A stretch of 64,000 nt of DNA from Taxawa tesnikishii (nom. ined.) (lineage: Eukaryota; Ascomycota; Dothideomycetes; Dothideales), in NCBI GenBank assembly GCA_030247885.1, contig JAPDRO010000005.1, positions 62,001 through 126,000 on the forward strand, given 5' to 3'. The first letter of the stretch is position 1. Every line of letters begins with the position of its first letter. A model generated the notes under the pieces. The model did not search any database and was not told the origin of the DNA. It was given only the letters and a program-made list of their open reading frames with translations. Made by a program: the position numbers and the translations under genes. Of the stretch, positions 1-10,979 are shown in pieces.

Positions 1-1562
1 TGAGAAGCCGCCAACGATGGCAATCCCGGCATCGAAATACTCATGGACGGCGAGAACGCGCGATGCCCTGCTGAAGCCGGACGAGGGATTGGCGGCGGTG
101 CATCATCGCCACCTATGCTCACCCCTAAAGCACGGAGCTTCTCCTCTGTAAGCCAGTTGACATATTCTTTCCAGGTCTTTGGATCCGCCACGCGCACGTT
201 GAAGTTCTTCTTCTCACGCTGCACTAGATCCTCCGCTGGGTCCGGGTACTCTGGTCTGTTCTGCGAGGATCCCTTCGTTCCCCGTTGCTCGTCGTCCAGA
301 TCGAACCCGTGCACGTTGTAGCCCGCTTGCTCAAAAGATCTCAAGCGCGCCTCCACTTCAGATGGGTGCAACGGCTCGGGCCAGCCGTTCTCGCCAGACT
401 CGGCGGGAGGTAGAGCGACCCAACAGGCTTTGCCGCGCCAGAGCAGTTTCTTGCGTGGGGTTGGCACTGAAAGCGCAGGCTCAGCCGGAGCTAACTGCGA
501 GCCGCTGGCATCGTGTGTGTTCTTGTCCACTGTGTTTTCAGTCTGAACCTGCTTCTCCGGCACTCGCGGCAAAGGCTTCTCGAATTCCACCGGGCCATCA
601 TCCAGCGATGCAGACGCCCAAGACTCTCGTCTCCCATCCGCCTTAGGGGTCCACCTCGAGGACCACATCCTGTTCGCTTCTGTGTCCTTTTCGATCCTTA
701 CGATATCCCAAAAATCTTCCTGGCGCAAAGTCAAGTTTTCCTCTCGAGTCTTATGCCCCCTCTTGGAAGATTCAATCCGCTTCGAACCAATACCAGACAA
801 CCGTTGGTTGGGCTGTCTTTCAAGCGTTGGACTTGCTTCCCGATCTTGTGTCTGGCGGCTTGCAACAGCTGGGGCTGCGTCTCGTGCTGCTGGCACCGGT
901 GTCTTGAGGTCGTCGAGATCCGAACCGCTTCCAACAGACTCGTCACTCAACCAGTTGCCTCTCTCTGATCGCCACCTGCCGGTCCTGTATTGTCTGACCC
1001 AATCTTCTGTATGACTCCGTACAATCTGCTGCCTCTGTGGTCGAGGTCCTTGAGCGGTAGGGGTCTGTTCGATCGATCGAGGACGCTGTCGTTGTGCGCT
1101 TGAGGGACTCGAAAAACGCGGGATAGGTACTCTTGAAGGAACCAAATGATCCAAGCCAAAATAGAAGCCAGGAGAGGAGCTGTCAAGATCGTGAGTAATC
1201 TGAGAAAATGAGCGAAAGCGATTGCTGCTCGCTCGGCTCTGAGCACGATCGCGCACAGTGACCTGATACGGTGAGCCCCAACTGGCGGTGTAGTATGTAG
1301 CAGCGTCGTTGGAAAGGTTGTCTTGTACAGATTCTGCCGGATCTGATGCCGATTGGAGAGCAAGGTATGGTGGCAGTCGAGGAAGATCCGGACTGCAGGA
1401 CCGCGTAGAGCGTCTACCAGTCGGAGCAGTCCACACGGATTGAGCGGGAGAACACGTCAATGGGACGCCATTACCGCTCGAAACCCTGGTGCGAGAAGGA
1501 GTGAAGAGGGGTGGGGAAGACGGCGGCGCAGTTGGATTCGTCTTGTCGTCTTTCTCTGTCAT
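1..1562 (-). CDS. Unknown fungal protein, 3' end outside window
   Basis: One uninterrupted minus-strand frame runs from an ATG at 1562-1560 to the left edge, about 520 codons with no stop, so the C-terminus is missing. The first ~300 residues are rich in Pro, Ser, Arg and Gln and look disordered. A more ordered part follows: a segment with LLWRGKACWVALP (near position 450), then HPSEVEARLRSFEQAGYNVHGF, then NFNVRVADPKTWKEYVNWLT and a Pro-rich stretch. I do not recognise the family. The WRGK-C-ALP segment looks like a conserved core and would be the best search query. No signal peptide or membrane segment is visible. The hydrophobic minus-strand reading at 947-1363 is a shadow in another frame. 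Confidence 0.75.
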   Translation of the reverse strand, partial: MTEKDDKTNPTAPPSSPPLFTPSRTRVSSGNGVPLTCSPAQSVWTAPTGRRSTRSCSPDLPRLPPYLALQSASDPAESVQDNLSNDAATYYTASWGSPYQVTVRDRAQSRASSNRFRSFSQITHDLDSSSPGFYFGLDHLVPSRVPIPRFSSPSSAQRQRPRSIEQTPTAQGPRPQRQQIVRSHTEDWVRQYRTGRWRSERGNWLSDESVGSGSDLDDLKTPVPAARDAAPAVASRQTQDREASPTLERQPNQRLSGIGSKRIESSKRGHKTREENLTLRQEDFWDIVRIEKDTEANRMWSSRWTPKADGRRESWASASLDDGPVEFEKPLPRVPEKQVQTENTVDKNTHDASGSQLAPAEPALSVPTPRKKLLWRGKACWVALPPAESGENGWPEPLHPSEVEARLRSFEQAGYNVHGFDLDDEQRGTKGSSQNRPEYPDPAEDLVQREKKNFNVRVADPKTWKEYVNWLTEEKLRALGVSIGGDDAPPPIPRPASAGHRAFSPSMSISMPGLPSLAAS

Positions 1563-2581
1563 GGCGGTCAGCGATGTTGCGTGTACTCGAGGCGTTGTTG
1601 ATGGTTGTATGCACCTCCTGGAGCACCGGACAGCAGTGAGCGATACAACCTCGCTCAATGGCTGTCGATGCACGCTTGCCTCGTTGCGAAAAAGTGTCGA
1701 GCGCGTCAAGAGGGCCTCTGAGTCCTGAAGCTTCGAATAACGGCTGGCTGGCTGGAAGACGCGTTGTAAGCAAATCGATAGCAGCAAGCTGGATCACAAA
1801 AGAAAGAGTATCAGGTAGGGAGTTAGAGTATTATGCACAGGACAGGAAGAATAACGGGCAATGAACCTCCTTCATATCGATACATGCAGATAAAACAAGA
1901 CGTTGCACTCTTAGCCAAGTAGTGCTTCTCGACGTCCATCCGTCAACAACTCTCAGGGATGGAGCCAAACACGGTCCGCGGGATGACGCGTGCCACGTGT
2001 GGAGAAGAAAACAGGGGTTGGTTAATTTCGTGCGCTATGATATCTCGGCACGGCCAAGACGAACCACCCCAGCCAGCAAGACCATGCTACGGGCTCGCAG
2101 CCTTCATACGTGTGACCTCTACGTCCTATCAGATATGCGATGACTGCAGTAGGTTGTTGAGGTCAACTGCTGCTCTCATTACTGGCTGATCGTGACGCTG
2201 CACGTTACTAAACAGTGCGTGCTATTAGACATTATAGTGACCTCTGGCTGTCACCCGAACCCGCTCGTGATCGTAGAGAGCATCAACCCCACTAGGGACC
2301 GACAAAATATCATCATCCCACCTCCTTGTCTACTATCAGCAGACCGGCCGTCACTCTTCATCGTCCCCATAGATCAGCTTGAAGCTGACTGGGTGATCCG
2401 ATGCTAGACCGCAAGCGAACGCGCTTTCCGCACCATTTCCATGAACATACCCTCCTCTGAATGTACAGTCCGTCAAAATGCCAGTCTCCATGTTGCCTCC
2501 TTCCAAGACCTTACTCCCCGATGATGTTCCTCAGGTCATTACGTTCCTCGCACAAGAGCTGCTCCGGTCTTTCTCCCACTT
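1563..2581. other. Intergenic, no gene seen
   Basis: Upstream region of the leftmost gene and downstream region of the next one. The short frames here have no recognisable content and no convincing splice structure. Some of this is probably promoter and leader. Confidence 0.5.
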
Positions 2582-4393
2582 CTAGTAGGGCTTGTCACTC
2601 TCGGCAAAGCGGATCGACTTGCCCGGTTGCTCCATTTTTGGCTTCCGCTGGATGGTATGAGATGCCTTCTTATCGCTCAGTGTGCGCTGCTTCTTCGGAC
2701 GGCACCTGGACTGCGAACGTGCTCTTCCTTGCTGAGGTTCGCGTGGAGACGTGTCGATGGAAGGGGCGCGGACGCGCTGTGCCTGTTTGAGCTCTACCAA
2801 CATCCGTTTGCCAGCTTCCATCTTCGCCCTATTCAGAAGAATCGGTCCATCTCTGGTTTGTACTTGGTACAGGTGTGGGTGGTCGCGACAGGGACGCGCT
2901 CCAGTGGGAAGTGAGTTCTCGGCGCTCGTCGGTTGACTTTCTTCGGTAGTAACCAAGTCGTCATCGTCGCTGTCCTCGTCACGGTCGTTCCTATTGACAC
3001 CGTCATCAACGATGCTGTTCGTGCCGTTGTCCGCAGCTTCGTCGTTGCCGTCCTCGAAGATCACTGAACGCGTCTTCCGGCTGCGTTGAAGTGCCAGCAT
3101 CTCTGCCTCTTCCTCGTCGTCAAGCATGTCGTCCTCACTGTCGGAAGCGATGGCCTCGTCCGCCCCTTCTTTGCTGACATGTACGATTCTCCTCTGCGGT
3201 GACTCACTCTTGTTACGAGCGTGTCCTGCAGGGTTGTCGCCCTTCTGGTAAGCTGGGGAATCCGACATGGCCCTCCGCATAGCTGCTCGGTAGACTGACA
3301 CACCAGACGATCCCCTCGAGTCGCGAATAGTCTTCGCCAATGCAGAGTCCCTGCGTGGTTGCTCGGGCTTCCTGCGAGAATACAGAGAGCTGCCCATGGC
3401 CGCGCCGCTGTCGTGGCGTTCGTCTTTGGCGGGCATCTTCCTGTCTTCGGATGTACCCAGCTCGGCCTTCGCGTCCTTCCCCGCCGACGCATTCTTCACA
3501 ACCTCTGTGCCCTGCATGATTTTCGGTGTCGCATCCTTCATGATGAATGGTTGCTCTCCGCAGGACGCATTCTTCAAAGCATGTGCCACCGCTTGTAGAG
3601 GATCCTGACCCACAGTGAAGCCGCGCACAGTCACACAGCCGTCGGCACCAACAGTGATGGTGGAGGACATTGGCTCAGGCTTCGCAAATCCAGGAAGATC
3701 CCTCCGCCCGAATTCCGAAATGACAGATGCAGAGAGAACGTTCATGTCCGGGTTCTGCGTGACCAACGGGTGGTGACCCAACAAGTCGTACATGCCCTTG
3801 GTGTAGAAGAGGTTGTATTTGTTCTCCAGTTCTTTCGCGAGTCTTTCCACCACCCATCTGCGATCGACATCCTTGGGGTGTCTAAATCTTCCTAGTCCGA
3901 CGTAATCCCCGTCGCGCTCAGGGGGAACATGGACGCTGGATGGTTGAGTGACGATGGCTCGGTGCTGGGCTTCGGTGCGCGGCCCAGGCGCTGCGCTTCA
4001 TGCTGCAGTAGGTGGTCGTAAGAGATCGGAGTGTGCTTGATCGCACACCTTGGGGAGCGTTGTGCGTAAATGGTCAGTCCAGGATTGTGGCTAGTGCTGC
4101 ACGATTGCTGGTATGGTGCGGAAGAGTGAGCAAGAATGGGGTTTCTTTCGGCGTCTGGAGGTGGTTGTAGGTATGTGCTGGGCTCTTGCTGCGCGGGAGT
4201 CTCGGACCGCGTGCGTGCATCTCTTCTGTAGTTGGCCACACTACGGCCGAACTCAGCTCTCCATCGGCGGAGGCGCGCTTCTCTGGCGAGTCCTGGCGAA
4301 CGTCAAGTCTTGCGCATATGCCACTGTGTGTCGCATCATCGACTCACCTGTGCCAGCGACTTTCTCGAGGAGGCAGTCAAGAAGATAGTCCAT
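2582..4393 (-). CDS. Unknown protein with acidic/basic disordered tail, three exons
   Basis: Exon 1 is 4393-4348 (starts MDYLLDCLLEKVAG). Intron 1 is 4347-4293 (GTGAGT..CAG) and joins in phase to exon 2 at 4292. Exon 2 ends at 4049 in front of a GTGTGC donor. The second acceptor is ambiguous (AAG at 3996, or CAG at 3991 with a donor two bases later). Exon 3 runs to a stop at 2582. The protein is about 568 residues. An ordered part early in exon 3 reads GLGRFRHPKDVDRRWVVERL followed by AKELENKYNLFYTKGMYDLL. Further on come a glycine-containing strand-like stretch (TVGADGCVTVRGFTVG), a long acidic and basic low-complexity region, and a basic C-terminus. I do not recognise the family. The low-complexity tail would fit a nuclear protein, but that is inference. 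Confidence 0.65.
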
Positions 4394-6333
4394 CTTCAAT
4401 AGCCAGCGGACCCGACGAAAACGGGGGCTGTCGTGTCGGGCGGCGGACAGGGGCAGAGCAAGGCAAGCGGATTGAGCGGTGGGTACGTACCAAGATCAGG
4501 GGTCCTCTCTAACAGTCTCGTTGTCGCGCAGTTGCTCAGTGGAAGCCGCGTGATGCGCTGTCTGCCGTACGGCGAGGCGGGTGATGTGAACTGATGAGCG
4601 GCGCTCTTTCGAACAGCTGGACCGGCGAAGAAGTGATTTAGACGAATGCGCGTCGTGTGCGATGGATTCAGTTGTTCGTCCAAGAGCGTTGAAAGGTCGG
4701 AAGTAAGGCGACCAGAGTGCGCGGAGGGTATTAGTATTAGATGCTGGAGACAGTTCCATCCAAGATGTAGTGGCAAACAAACTGGATGGCTGGGATGCTG
4801 CTGGAAACTAGACAGGGAAGCAATGTGTGAGGTGAAGTGCAGCAAGCGACGGAGTGGCTGGAGGTGTTGCTGCCCGTCACTTCGTCGGATGCGCAATGAA
4901 ACAGGTAATGGCGATAGTGTACGAAGATTATGCACGCAGGCCCAACAACCGCGGCGATGGTGGAGTAGAAGATCAAGAAAGGGTGAGTGACTTCTTTGTA
5001 GAAGGAAATTAGGTGGTAGCGGGGAAGAAGAAGATAGAGGCAACATGCGAGGAGGAACTTGGGCCCGGCTAAGCGGCATTGAGTTTGGCTATAGCGGTGT
5101 GGCGACATCAGTATAGTAACTCTGGGAAAGAGCCATCATGAATGGTTCACCGCTCTCGGCCTTGGTCTTCTTCTACTCTTCACTGAACAGAAATCACTGC
5201 TACACGACCTTGCAGACGGAGGCGGGCCTCAAGCCGCCAAACAAACCCATCCAGCCCAGCCTCATGTAGACCTCACCACGTGTCGGGTGTGGCAACACCT
5301 ACTAGCAATCATCAGCCCGCGAGCGGGCCGCGACGTACCTGTAAGAGGAGACTGCATTGCGACAGGCACATCGACCTAAGCCTTCCGGACGCGACGAGGC
5401 GGTGGGGACTAACGGGATTCGCAGCGAAACGTTCGACTGCATCCGACACGATTTTGTGAACAGGTCATGATGCGTGTCAGCTCGCGAAACACATACATGT
5501 GGCAAGTGAACGCCTGTTCGGGGCCCGGGAACAGCGCAGAGCCTTCGAAACACCGCAAACAGGGCATACACTTTATCGCGATAACCCTTCACAGCAAATT
5601 GCTCTCATCTCCAAGTGTTATCTCACGACTGGTGTGAGACGGGGTTGCGACTTTGAAGACGAAGCCTACCGCCAGCATTAACATCAACATATGGTTTACA
5701 TTCAAACGCACCTTCTCGTTCTCAACACGAACTGTGCAAAGCGATCCCAGGTGTCATGGACAAGCAGCACAGGCAGAGTGCACTGTGGACGATTTAGCGT
5801 AACGGAGACATTTCCGATTTACGTCCAGGCTCTTCATCACAGCTAAGGTCAAGCTTGTCCATCGCAACCGCTTCTTGAGGAAAGAACCACCTGAGGACTT
5901 CGCCACCAGTCTATGACCCTTTTCGCAGAGGCACGCATCAAAGGTGTGCATGTCAGTCGATAGGTATGCTTAAGAAAAGATAAGGGTACAAAACAATCAC
6001 TGCAAAGCCTCAACTACTGAAGGGGAGTCGAGTCAAGTGAAGTCAAAAATCAGAGGCTGTGGCTGTGGCTGTGGCTGTAGCTGTGGCTCTGGCTGTGGCC
6101 GTAACTGTGGCTGCTTCGCCGATCGTTTGGCGGGGTGTTGCGGGCCGATGCATGATGCAAGCCCTCCGACACCGCGACACCGCGCATTGGCCTGGGCTTC
6201 AGAGCACGCAACGCGGGGCCAACAGATTGACTTTTTGGCCTTGTTGCGTAACGCCCAAAAAGTCCTACCTTCCCTCTTTCCGGAACAACTCTTCGACTCC
6301 CCTTTCGTATCGATTACCGTATCAATTGAGATC
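4394..6333. other. Intergenic, hexanucleotide repeat near the right end
   Basis: Long stretch between the divergent gene ending at 4393 and APS kinase. The minus-strand frames at 4396-5108 are Ser/Pro/Leu/His-rich without domain features and probably belong to the leader or promoter of the gene starting at 4393. Apart from the repeat at 6054-6113 I see nothing functional. Confidence 0.45.
6054..6113. repeat. Imperfect GGCTGT hexanucleotide repeat
   Basis: About ten imperfect copies of GGCTGT, roughly 220 bases upstream of the APS kinase start codon, probably in its promoter or leader. It produces artificial Ala-Val or Gly-Cys frames that are not genes. Confidence 0.9.
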
Positions 6334-7207
6334 ATGGCAACGTAGGTACGCTCCTTTGCACCCATTGGGTTGTTGCTGTTGCTCCCCACGGATGGACGGT
6401 CAGAAGTCAGGAGTGGAGGGGAACTCGAGAACCCGGCAGTGCACAATATCCCTCCCTCACGCACCAGACTGACCCTCCTACAGCAACATCACCTGGCACC
6501 CGGGTCTCACCCGCAAGGAGCGCAACGAGCTCCGCAAGCAGCAGGGCGCCACCATCTGGTTCACCGGCCTGTCTGCGTCCGGAAAGTCGACCATTGCGAC
6601 TGCGCTGGAGCAGCACCTGCTCAAGCAGGGCCTTGCATGCTACCGCCTGGACGGCGACAATGTGCGCTTCGGTCTGAACAAGGATCTCGGCTTCTCCGAG
6701 AAGGACAGGAACGAGAACATCCGTCGCATTGCTGAGGTATGCACATCCAACCCCTTCCCCTCCGCCTTCTTCTTCCCGCCGTTTCCCCCATCGCACACAT
6801 GCCACAAATGTACGGGAAACACAGGAGCTCACGCACAACACAACAAAGGTCGCCAAACTCTTCGCCGACTCGTCCACGATCGCGCTGACCTCCTTCATCT
6901 CCCCTACCGGGCCGACCGTGACCAGGCCCGCGCCCTGCACGCCTCCACCGCCAACACCGACTCACCCCTCCCCTTCATCGAGGTCTTCGTCGACATCCCC
7001 GTCGAAGAGGCCGAGAAGCGCGACCCCAAGGGCCTGTACAAGAAGGCCCGCGCCGGCGAGATCAAGGACTTCACCGGCATCAGCGCGCCCTACGAGGCCC
7101 CCGAGAAGCCGGAGGTGCACATTCACAGTGAGAAGACGAGTGTCGAGGAGGCGGTCGTCATGATCACCAAGTATCTTGAGGAGAACGGGTTGTTGAAGCA
7201 GGGTTAG
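6334..7207 (+). CDS. MET14: Adenylyl-sulfate (APS) kinase, frame slip in exon 3
   Basis: Phosphorylates APS to PAPS with ATP in sulfate assimilation (cytosol). Exon 1 is only 8 bases (6334-6341, ATGGCAAC). Intron 1 is 6342-6483, exon 2 is 6484-6736, intron 2 is 6737-6848, exon 3 is 6849-7207. Joined start: [20 protein letters not shown]. The Walker A loop GLSASGKST and the substrate-loop region [17 protein letters not shown] are in exon 2; [20 protein letters not shown] near the end is typical of the family. Exon 3 changes frame inside the conserved SFISPYRADRD segment: it reads TCCCCTACC at 6900-6908 where one more C restores the family sequence. With that base the protein is 206 residues, the usual length. 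The surrounding coding sequence is fully conserved, so an assembly error is likelier than decay. Confidence 0.92.
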
Positions 7208-7530
7208 TTGTACCTTGCAGCAGACTGGGAGGGGGTTGGAAGCAGAGAGCTTCTAGCTTTGCCGGCTGCCTGGAGCGCTGTGCGGGCCTCCGAAATAGAA
7301 GGAAGCGGATGTGTGCATATGTGCCCTTTGCATATACATATATACCGGCCCTGGCCCTGGCCCTGGCCCTAGCCCCTTGGCAGAGTGGCATGTTCTCCAT
7401 GTTGATGGACATTGCAGTGACATATATATCGCTGGGTATAGAGTTTCTATAAACGAAAAGAGCACACACGGCCATGTCCCCATGTCCTCCATCGCTCGCC
7501 CTTCCTAACGCTGACAAACAACACTGTCGA
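7208..7530. other. Convergent 3' region with GGCCCT repeat
   Basis: 323 bases between the stop codons of APS kinase (+) and VMA5 (-). Holds about four copies of CCTGGC/GGCCCT at 7347-7376 and presumably both 3' untranslated regions. No gene seen. Confidence 0.6.
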
Positions 7531-8936
7531 TCACACGATGTCGAACTCGTAGAAAACGTAGGCGTTGTAGTCTTCCCCGCCGTGACCTGCAGCCTGCATA
7601 TCACCCACAACGGCCGAGTCGTCCTTGGTCACCTTGCCCTTCTTGTCCCTGCCGAAAGCGTTGCCGCCCAGATGCGAGTAGTTTGCGTCGAGGTTCTGCT
7701 TCGCCTTCTTCGCGCCGTGCGCCGTAACCTGTCGTCCTTGTCAGCGCTGATTGCCCCATTCTCCCACATCTTCCCCCCTCCCCTGACGTTCTGGGTTTAA
7801 GGATGTTATGCGAACGACCTTACCTTGACCATGCCACAAACAAAGCTCAGCGGCAGCCCGTACCTCAACACCGTCTCGACGAAGACCCTGAGGGCGAGCA
7901 CGTGCACCCAGGCCATGACGGCGTCACTATACCCCGTCCTGCCCAACCTCAAGGCCTCGCCCCACACGCGCCGCTCCTCGGCCTCGAGCTTCTGGTTCTC
8001 CTGCTCCTCGGCGTCGCGGCCGCCGGCGGTGAACTTCCACTCGCGCGGCGTCCACCGCTTCTCCCTGCACCGGTGCACGAACTCGGCGCCGTGCTTCTTG
8101 AAGACGGTGACGGCGTAGAGGGTGAACTCGTCGTCCCGGGCCAGCTCGGTGGAGGAGCGGGGGACGACCATGGGGGAGAGGGATTCGTACGTCTTGAGCC
8201 ATTCCTTGACGGCGGCGTTGGGGACGGCGATGAGGTGTTGTTGCAGGTACTCGGACGCGTCGGGCGCGAGGAGGTTTTGGGGTTCACGACCGAGGTGAGC
8301 GAGCGCTGCGAGAGGTTGCCTGTTCGGGAGCGCTGCGAGGCGGCGAGCGAGGTCTTGGTGCTGTTGTATTGGTTGAATTTGGATTTGACGTCGTTGTCTA
8401 TGCTGGCGATTTCCTGGCAGCGGAAGTCAGTGAGGGGATTGGAAAGGGGTGGAAGAAGGGAGGGGGAGGCGACTTTTGGAGCGCGTCGAGGAGCTCGGAG
8501 ATGGGTTTGTCGGCGCGGTATTTGACCTTGTTCCAGTGGAAGGAGGCAAGGTAGTTCTCTACGGGCTCTGTGAGGATTCTGTCAGCCTGCCTGCTCCATC
8601 CTCTCCTTCTGTCTCTGACGGAGGTCAAGACGTACTGTCGTTGACGGTTTTCTGTTGCGCTATCTTCTCCTCGTCGCCCTCGAGTATATTCCTCAGCGAA
8701 TCGGCGACCTTGGCAACAACGCCTTCGCAGGCACCTTCAAGCTTGGCCAGATCATCCGCCTGTTGTACGAGGGCATCGAGGGTGCCGATCTTGAAGGAAG
8801 GAACGGTGAAAGGGTAGGTGGTGGCCGAGTCGGTCGATATGGTGGAGCGCAGGGCTTGGAAGGCTTCCTCCTTGTCGTTGGAGGGCGATATGGAGGTGGG
8901 CAGCGATACCAGGAAATATTTCTGTGGTTTGGACAT
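7531..8936 (-). CDS. VMA5: V-type ATPase subunit C
   Basis: Peripheral stalk subunit of the vacuolar proton pump, linking V1 and Vo. The start reads MSKPQKYFLVSLP, the end YNAYVFYEFDIV. Exons: 8936-8636, 8567-8473, 8413-7824 and 7728-7531. The first and last introns are canonical (GTACGT..CAG and GTAAGG..CAG). At the middle intron (8472-8414) the frame only joins if one base is missing at the donor (AAAAGTCGCC) or the acceptor (CCAGGAAATC). A second slip lies at 8275-8278, where four A (minus strand) stand where five would keep VNPKNLLAPDASEYLQQHL in frame. With corrections the length is about 394 residues, normal for the family. Divergent from the glycine-cleavage gene, start codons 573 bases apart. 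Confidence 0.93.
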
Positions 8937-9000
8937 GGTCGGTTCTGCTGTCCGGCGAGCCCGGCAGGTTGCTGTATGTCAATGCTATAGGTATGTCAAC

Positions 9001-9040
9001 GTGTCGTGTCGTGTCGTGTCGTGTCGTGTCGTGTTGTGTT
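9001..9040. repeat. GTGTC pentanucleotide microsatellite
   Basis: Six exact GTGTC units followed by two GTGTT units, inside the shared VMA5/GCV1 upstream region. Confidence 0.95.
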
Positions 9041-9286
9041 GGTGGTATCGTGCTCTATACTCACGGTATGGTGATTGCCGGTCGTTGCAGTGAGTGTCGG
9101 CGTTGTTGATTCGCATCCGGGGCCCTCTTTCGTCATCCCGCCGAGCTGCGTCCAGCGACAGCGAGCGCGACCTGCAAGAAGAAGACGAAGAAGGCCAGTC
9201 AACAAGACTAAACACAAGCAGCATCTGCTCTGGTTGAACACAAATACACTTCAATACATCCATTGGACTTTCTTCGCTACCCGTCC

Positions 9287-9320
9287 TTTCTCCTTCTCCT
9301 TCTCCTTCTCCTTCCCTTCT
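9287..9320. repeat. TTCTCC pyrimidine repeat
   Basis: About five tandem copies of a CT-rich hexamer on the plus strand, about 190 bases upstream of the GCV1 start codon. Confidence 0.85.
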
Positions 9321-9509
9321 CACGTACCCAATCTTGCCTGCTGGTCGACCCGGTTCCGGTGCCGAGTACCAGGACGCATATGTCGGATACGTTGGCGTCG
9401 ACCACGAAGAGATAACCAATAAACATCTCTCCGGCCGAAACACCTGCAAAAGATCACAACAACCAAAGGTTCAAAGAACCCGCCAGGGACTCTGCACCGA
9501 CTCGCCACC

Positions 9510-10979
9510 ATGTCAGCGCCGCTATCCGCCCGCCAGTTGGTCCACCAAGCACGGCGCGTTGCCAGCAGAGGCACGGTGGTTGGCACGCGGCCTTTCTATC
9601 GCGCACTTTCGCAGACATCTCCAGCATCCCGGCCTGGCTACAGAACCTTAGCCTGTCGACCAGCAGCGCTAGCGGTAACAGTGCCAGGAGGGCGATATGC
9701 ATCTTCCTCGGCCGCAGACCAGTCTCTGGACAAGACCGGATTGTATGACCTGCACCTCGAGCATGGCGGGAAGATGGTTCCGTTCGGAGGCTACCTCATG
9801 CCTGTACAGTACAGCGACCTCGGCGTGGGCGAATCGCACAAATGGACACGTGAGAAGGCGAGCTTGTTCGACGTGAGCCACATGTAAGGACGTCCCCATT
9901 AATCATCCGCCATCTTCCACCTTTTACCAACCTGCATCTGTCTGTAGGGTGCAATACCACCTCAGCGGCCCCGGCGCCACCGCCCTGCTCGAGAAGCTTA
10001 CTCCATCCGACCTCACCTCCCTTCCGCCACACCAGTCCACCCTCTCCGCGCTCTTGCATCCCGAGACCGGCGGCATCTGCGACGACACCATCATCACGCG
10101 CCTCACGCCCGAGAAGTTCTACATCGTGACCAACGCCGGGTGTCGCGAAAAGGACTACGCCTACCTGATGTCCAACATTGACGCGTGGAACAACGCCAAC
10201 CAGCCCTCGGTCAAGCTCGAACAGCTCTCCGGCCAAGGCCTGATTGCACTGCAAGGTCCCCTGGCCGCCAATATCCTGCAATCCGTACTCGCCGACCCCT
10301 CCGCCGTCAACCTCAAGGACCTCTACTTCGGCTCCTCGAAATTCATCCAGCTCGCCCTCCCCCACGGCAAGACGGCCATCGTCCTCGCCTCCCGCGGCGG
10401 TTACACTGGCGAGGACGGCTTCGAGATCTCCATCCCGCCCGAGCACACGGTCGCCGTGACCTCGCACCTCCTGCAGACCGCGGGGAGCGACAAACTGAGG
10501 CTGGCCGGCCTGGGCGCGCGCGACAGCCTGCGTCTCGAAGCGGGCATGTGCCTCTACGGCCACGACCTGGACGACAGCACCACCCCCGTCGAAGGCGGCC
10601 TCTCCTGGATCGTCGCAAAGTCGCGCCGCGAGAAAGGCGGCTTCAACGGCGCCGACGTCATCCTCCCACAGCTGATACCCGCGAGCAAAGGCGGGTCGCC
10701 GCCCGCGCGTCGTCGTGTCGGCCTCGTGGTCGAGGAGCGCCCGCGCGCGAGGGCGCCGAGATCGTGGACGACAAGGGCGAGAGCGTGGGTAAGGTGACGT
10801 CTGGATGTCCGGCCCCGACGCTGGGGAAGAATGTCGCCATGGGCTACGTGAGGAATGGCCTGCACAAGGCGGGCACTCAGCTGGCCGTCAGGGTGAGAGG
10901 GAAGCAGAGGAAGGCGACGGTCACGAAAATGCCATTCGTTCCCAGTAAATATTGGAAGGGCGGAGTTAGCCCGGCCTAA
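9510..10979 (+). CDS. GCV1: Aminomethyltransferase, glycine cleavage system T protein
   Basis: Mitochondrial enzyme that transfers the one-carbon unit from aminomethyl-lipoyl H protein to tetrahydrofolate. Exon 1 is 9510-9883, a 64-base intron follows (GTAAGG..GTAG), exon 2 is 9948-10979. The first ~60 residues are basic and rich in Ser, Ala and Arg, as in a mitochondrial targeting sequence. The T-protein fold starts at [20 protein letters not shown]. Other family segments are [37 protein letters not shown] and the C-terminal [19 protein letters not shown]. The frame breaks at 10734-10735: GTCGAGGAGCGCC has one G too few to continue into [20 protein letters not shown]. With that base the protein is about 468 residues. 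Confidence 0.93.

Larger units (their letters stand above)
8937..9509. promoter_or_regulatory. Shared upstream region of VMA5 and GCV1 with two microsatellites
   Basis: 573 bases between two divergent start codons, so it must hold both promoters and leaders. It contains a pentanucleotide repeat (GTGTC)n at 9001-9040 and a pyrimidine-rich TTCTCC repeat at about 9287-9320, the second close to the GCV1 start. CT-rich tracts are common near fungal transcription starts. No specific factor site is claimed. Confidence 0.6.

Noticed and set aside
947-1363. Minus-strand frame with a convincing membrane helix (LLASILAWIIWFLQEYL)
   Set aside because: It lies inside the open 520-codon minus-strand frame of the partial gene, in another register. 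The Ser/Pro/Arg-rich frame is continuous and ends in a conserved-looking domain, so the helix is a shadow.
4396-5108. Overlapping minus-strand frames of 123-227 codons rich in Ser, Pro, Leu, His
   Set aside because: Two registers are open at once, composition is unlike the real genes, and they end just upstream of a well-supported start codon at 4393. Most likely leader and promoter.
6900-7207. APS kinase as a pseudogene
   Set aside because: Apart from one base in a C run the coding sequence, splice sites and active-site residues are intact, and the same kind of slip recurs in many neighbours.
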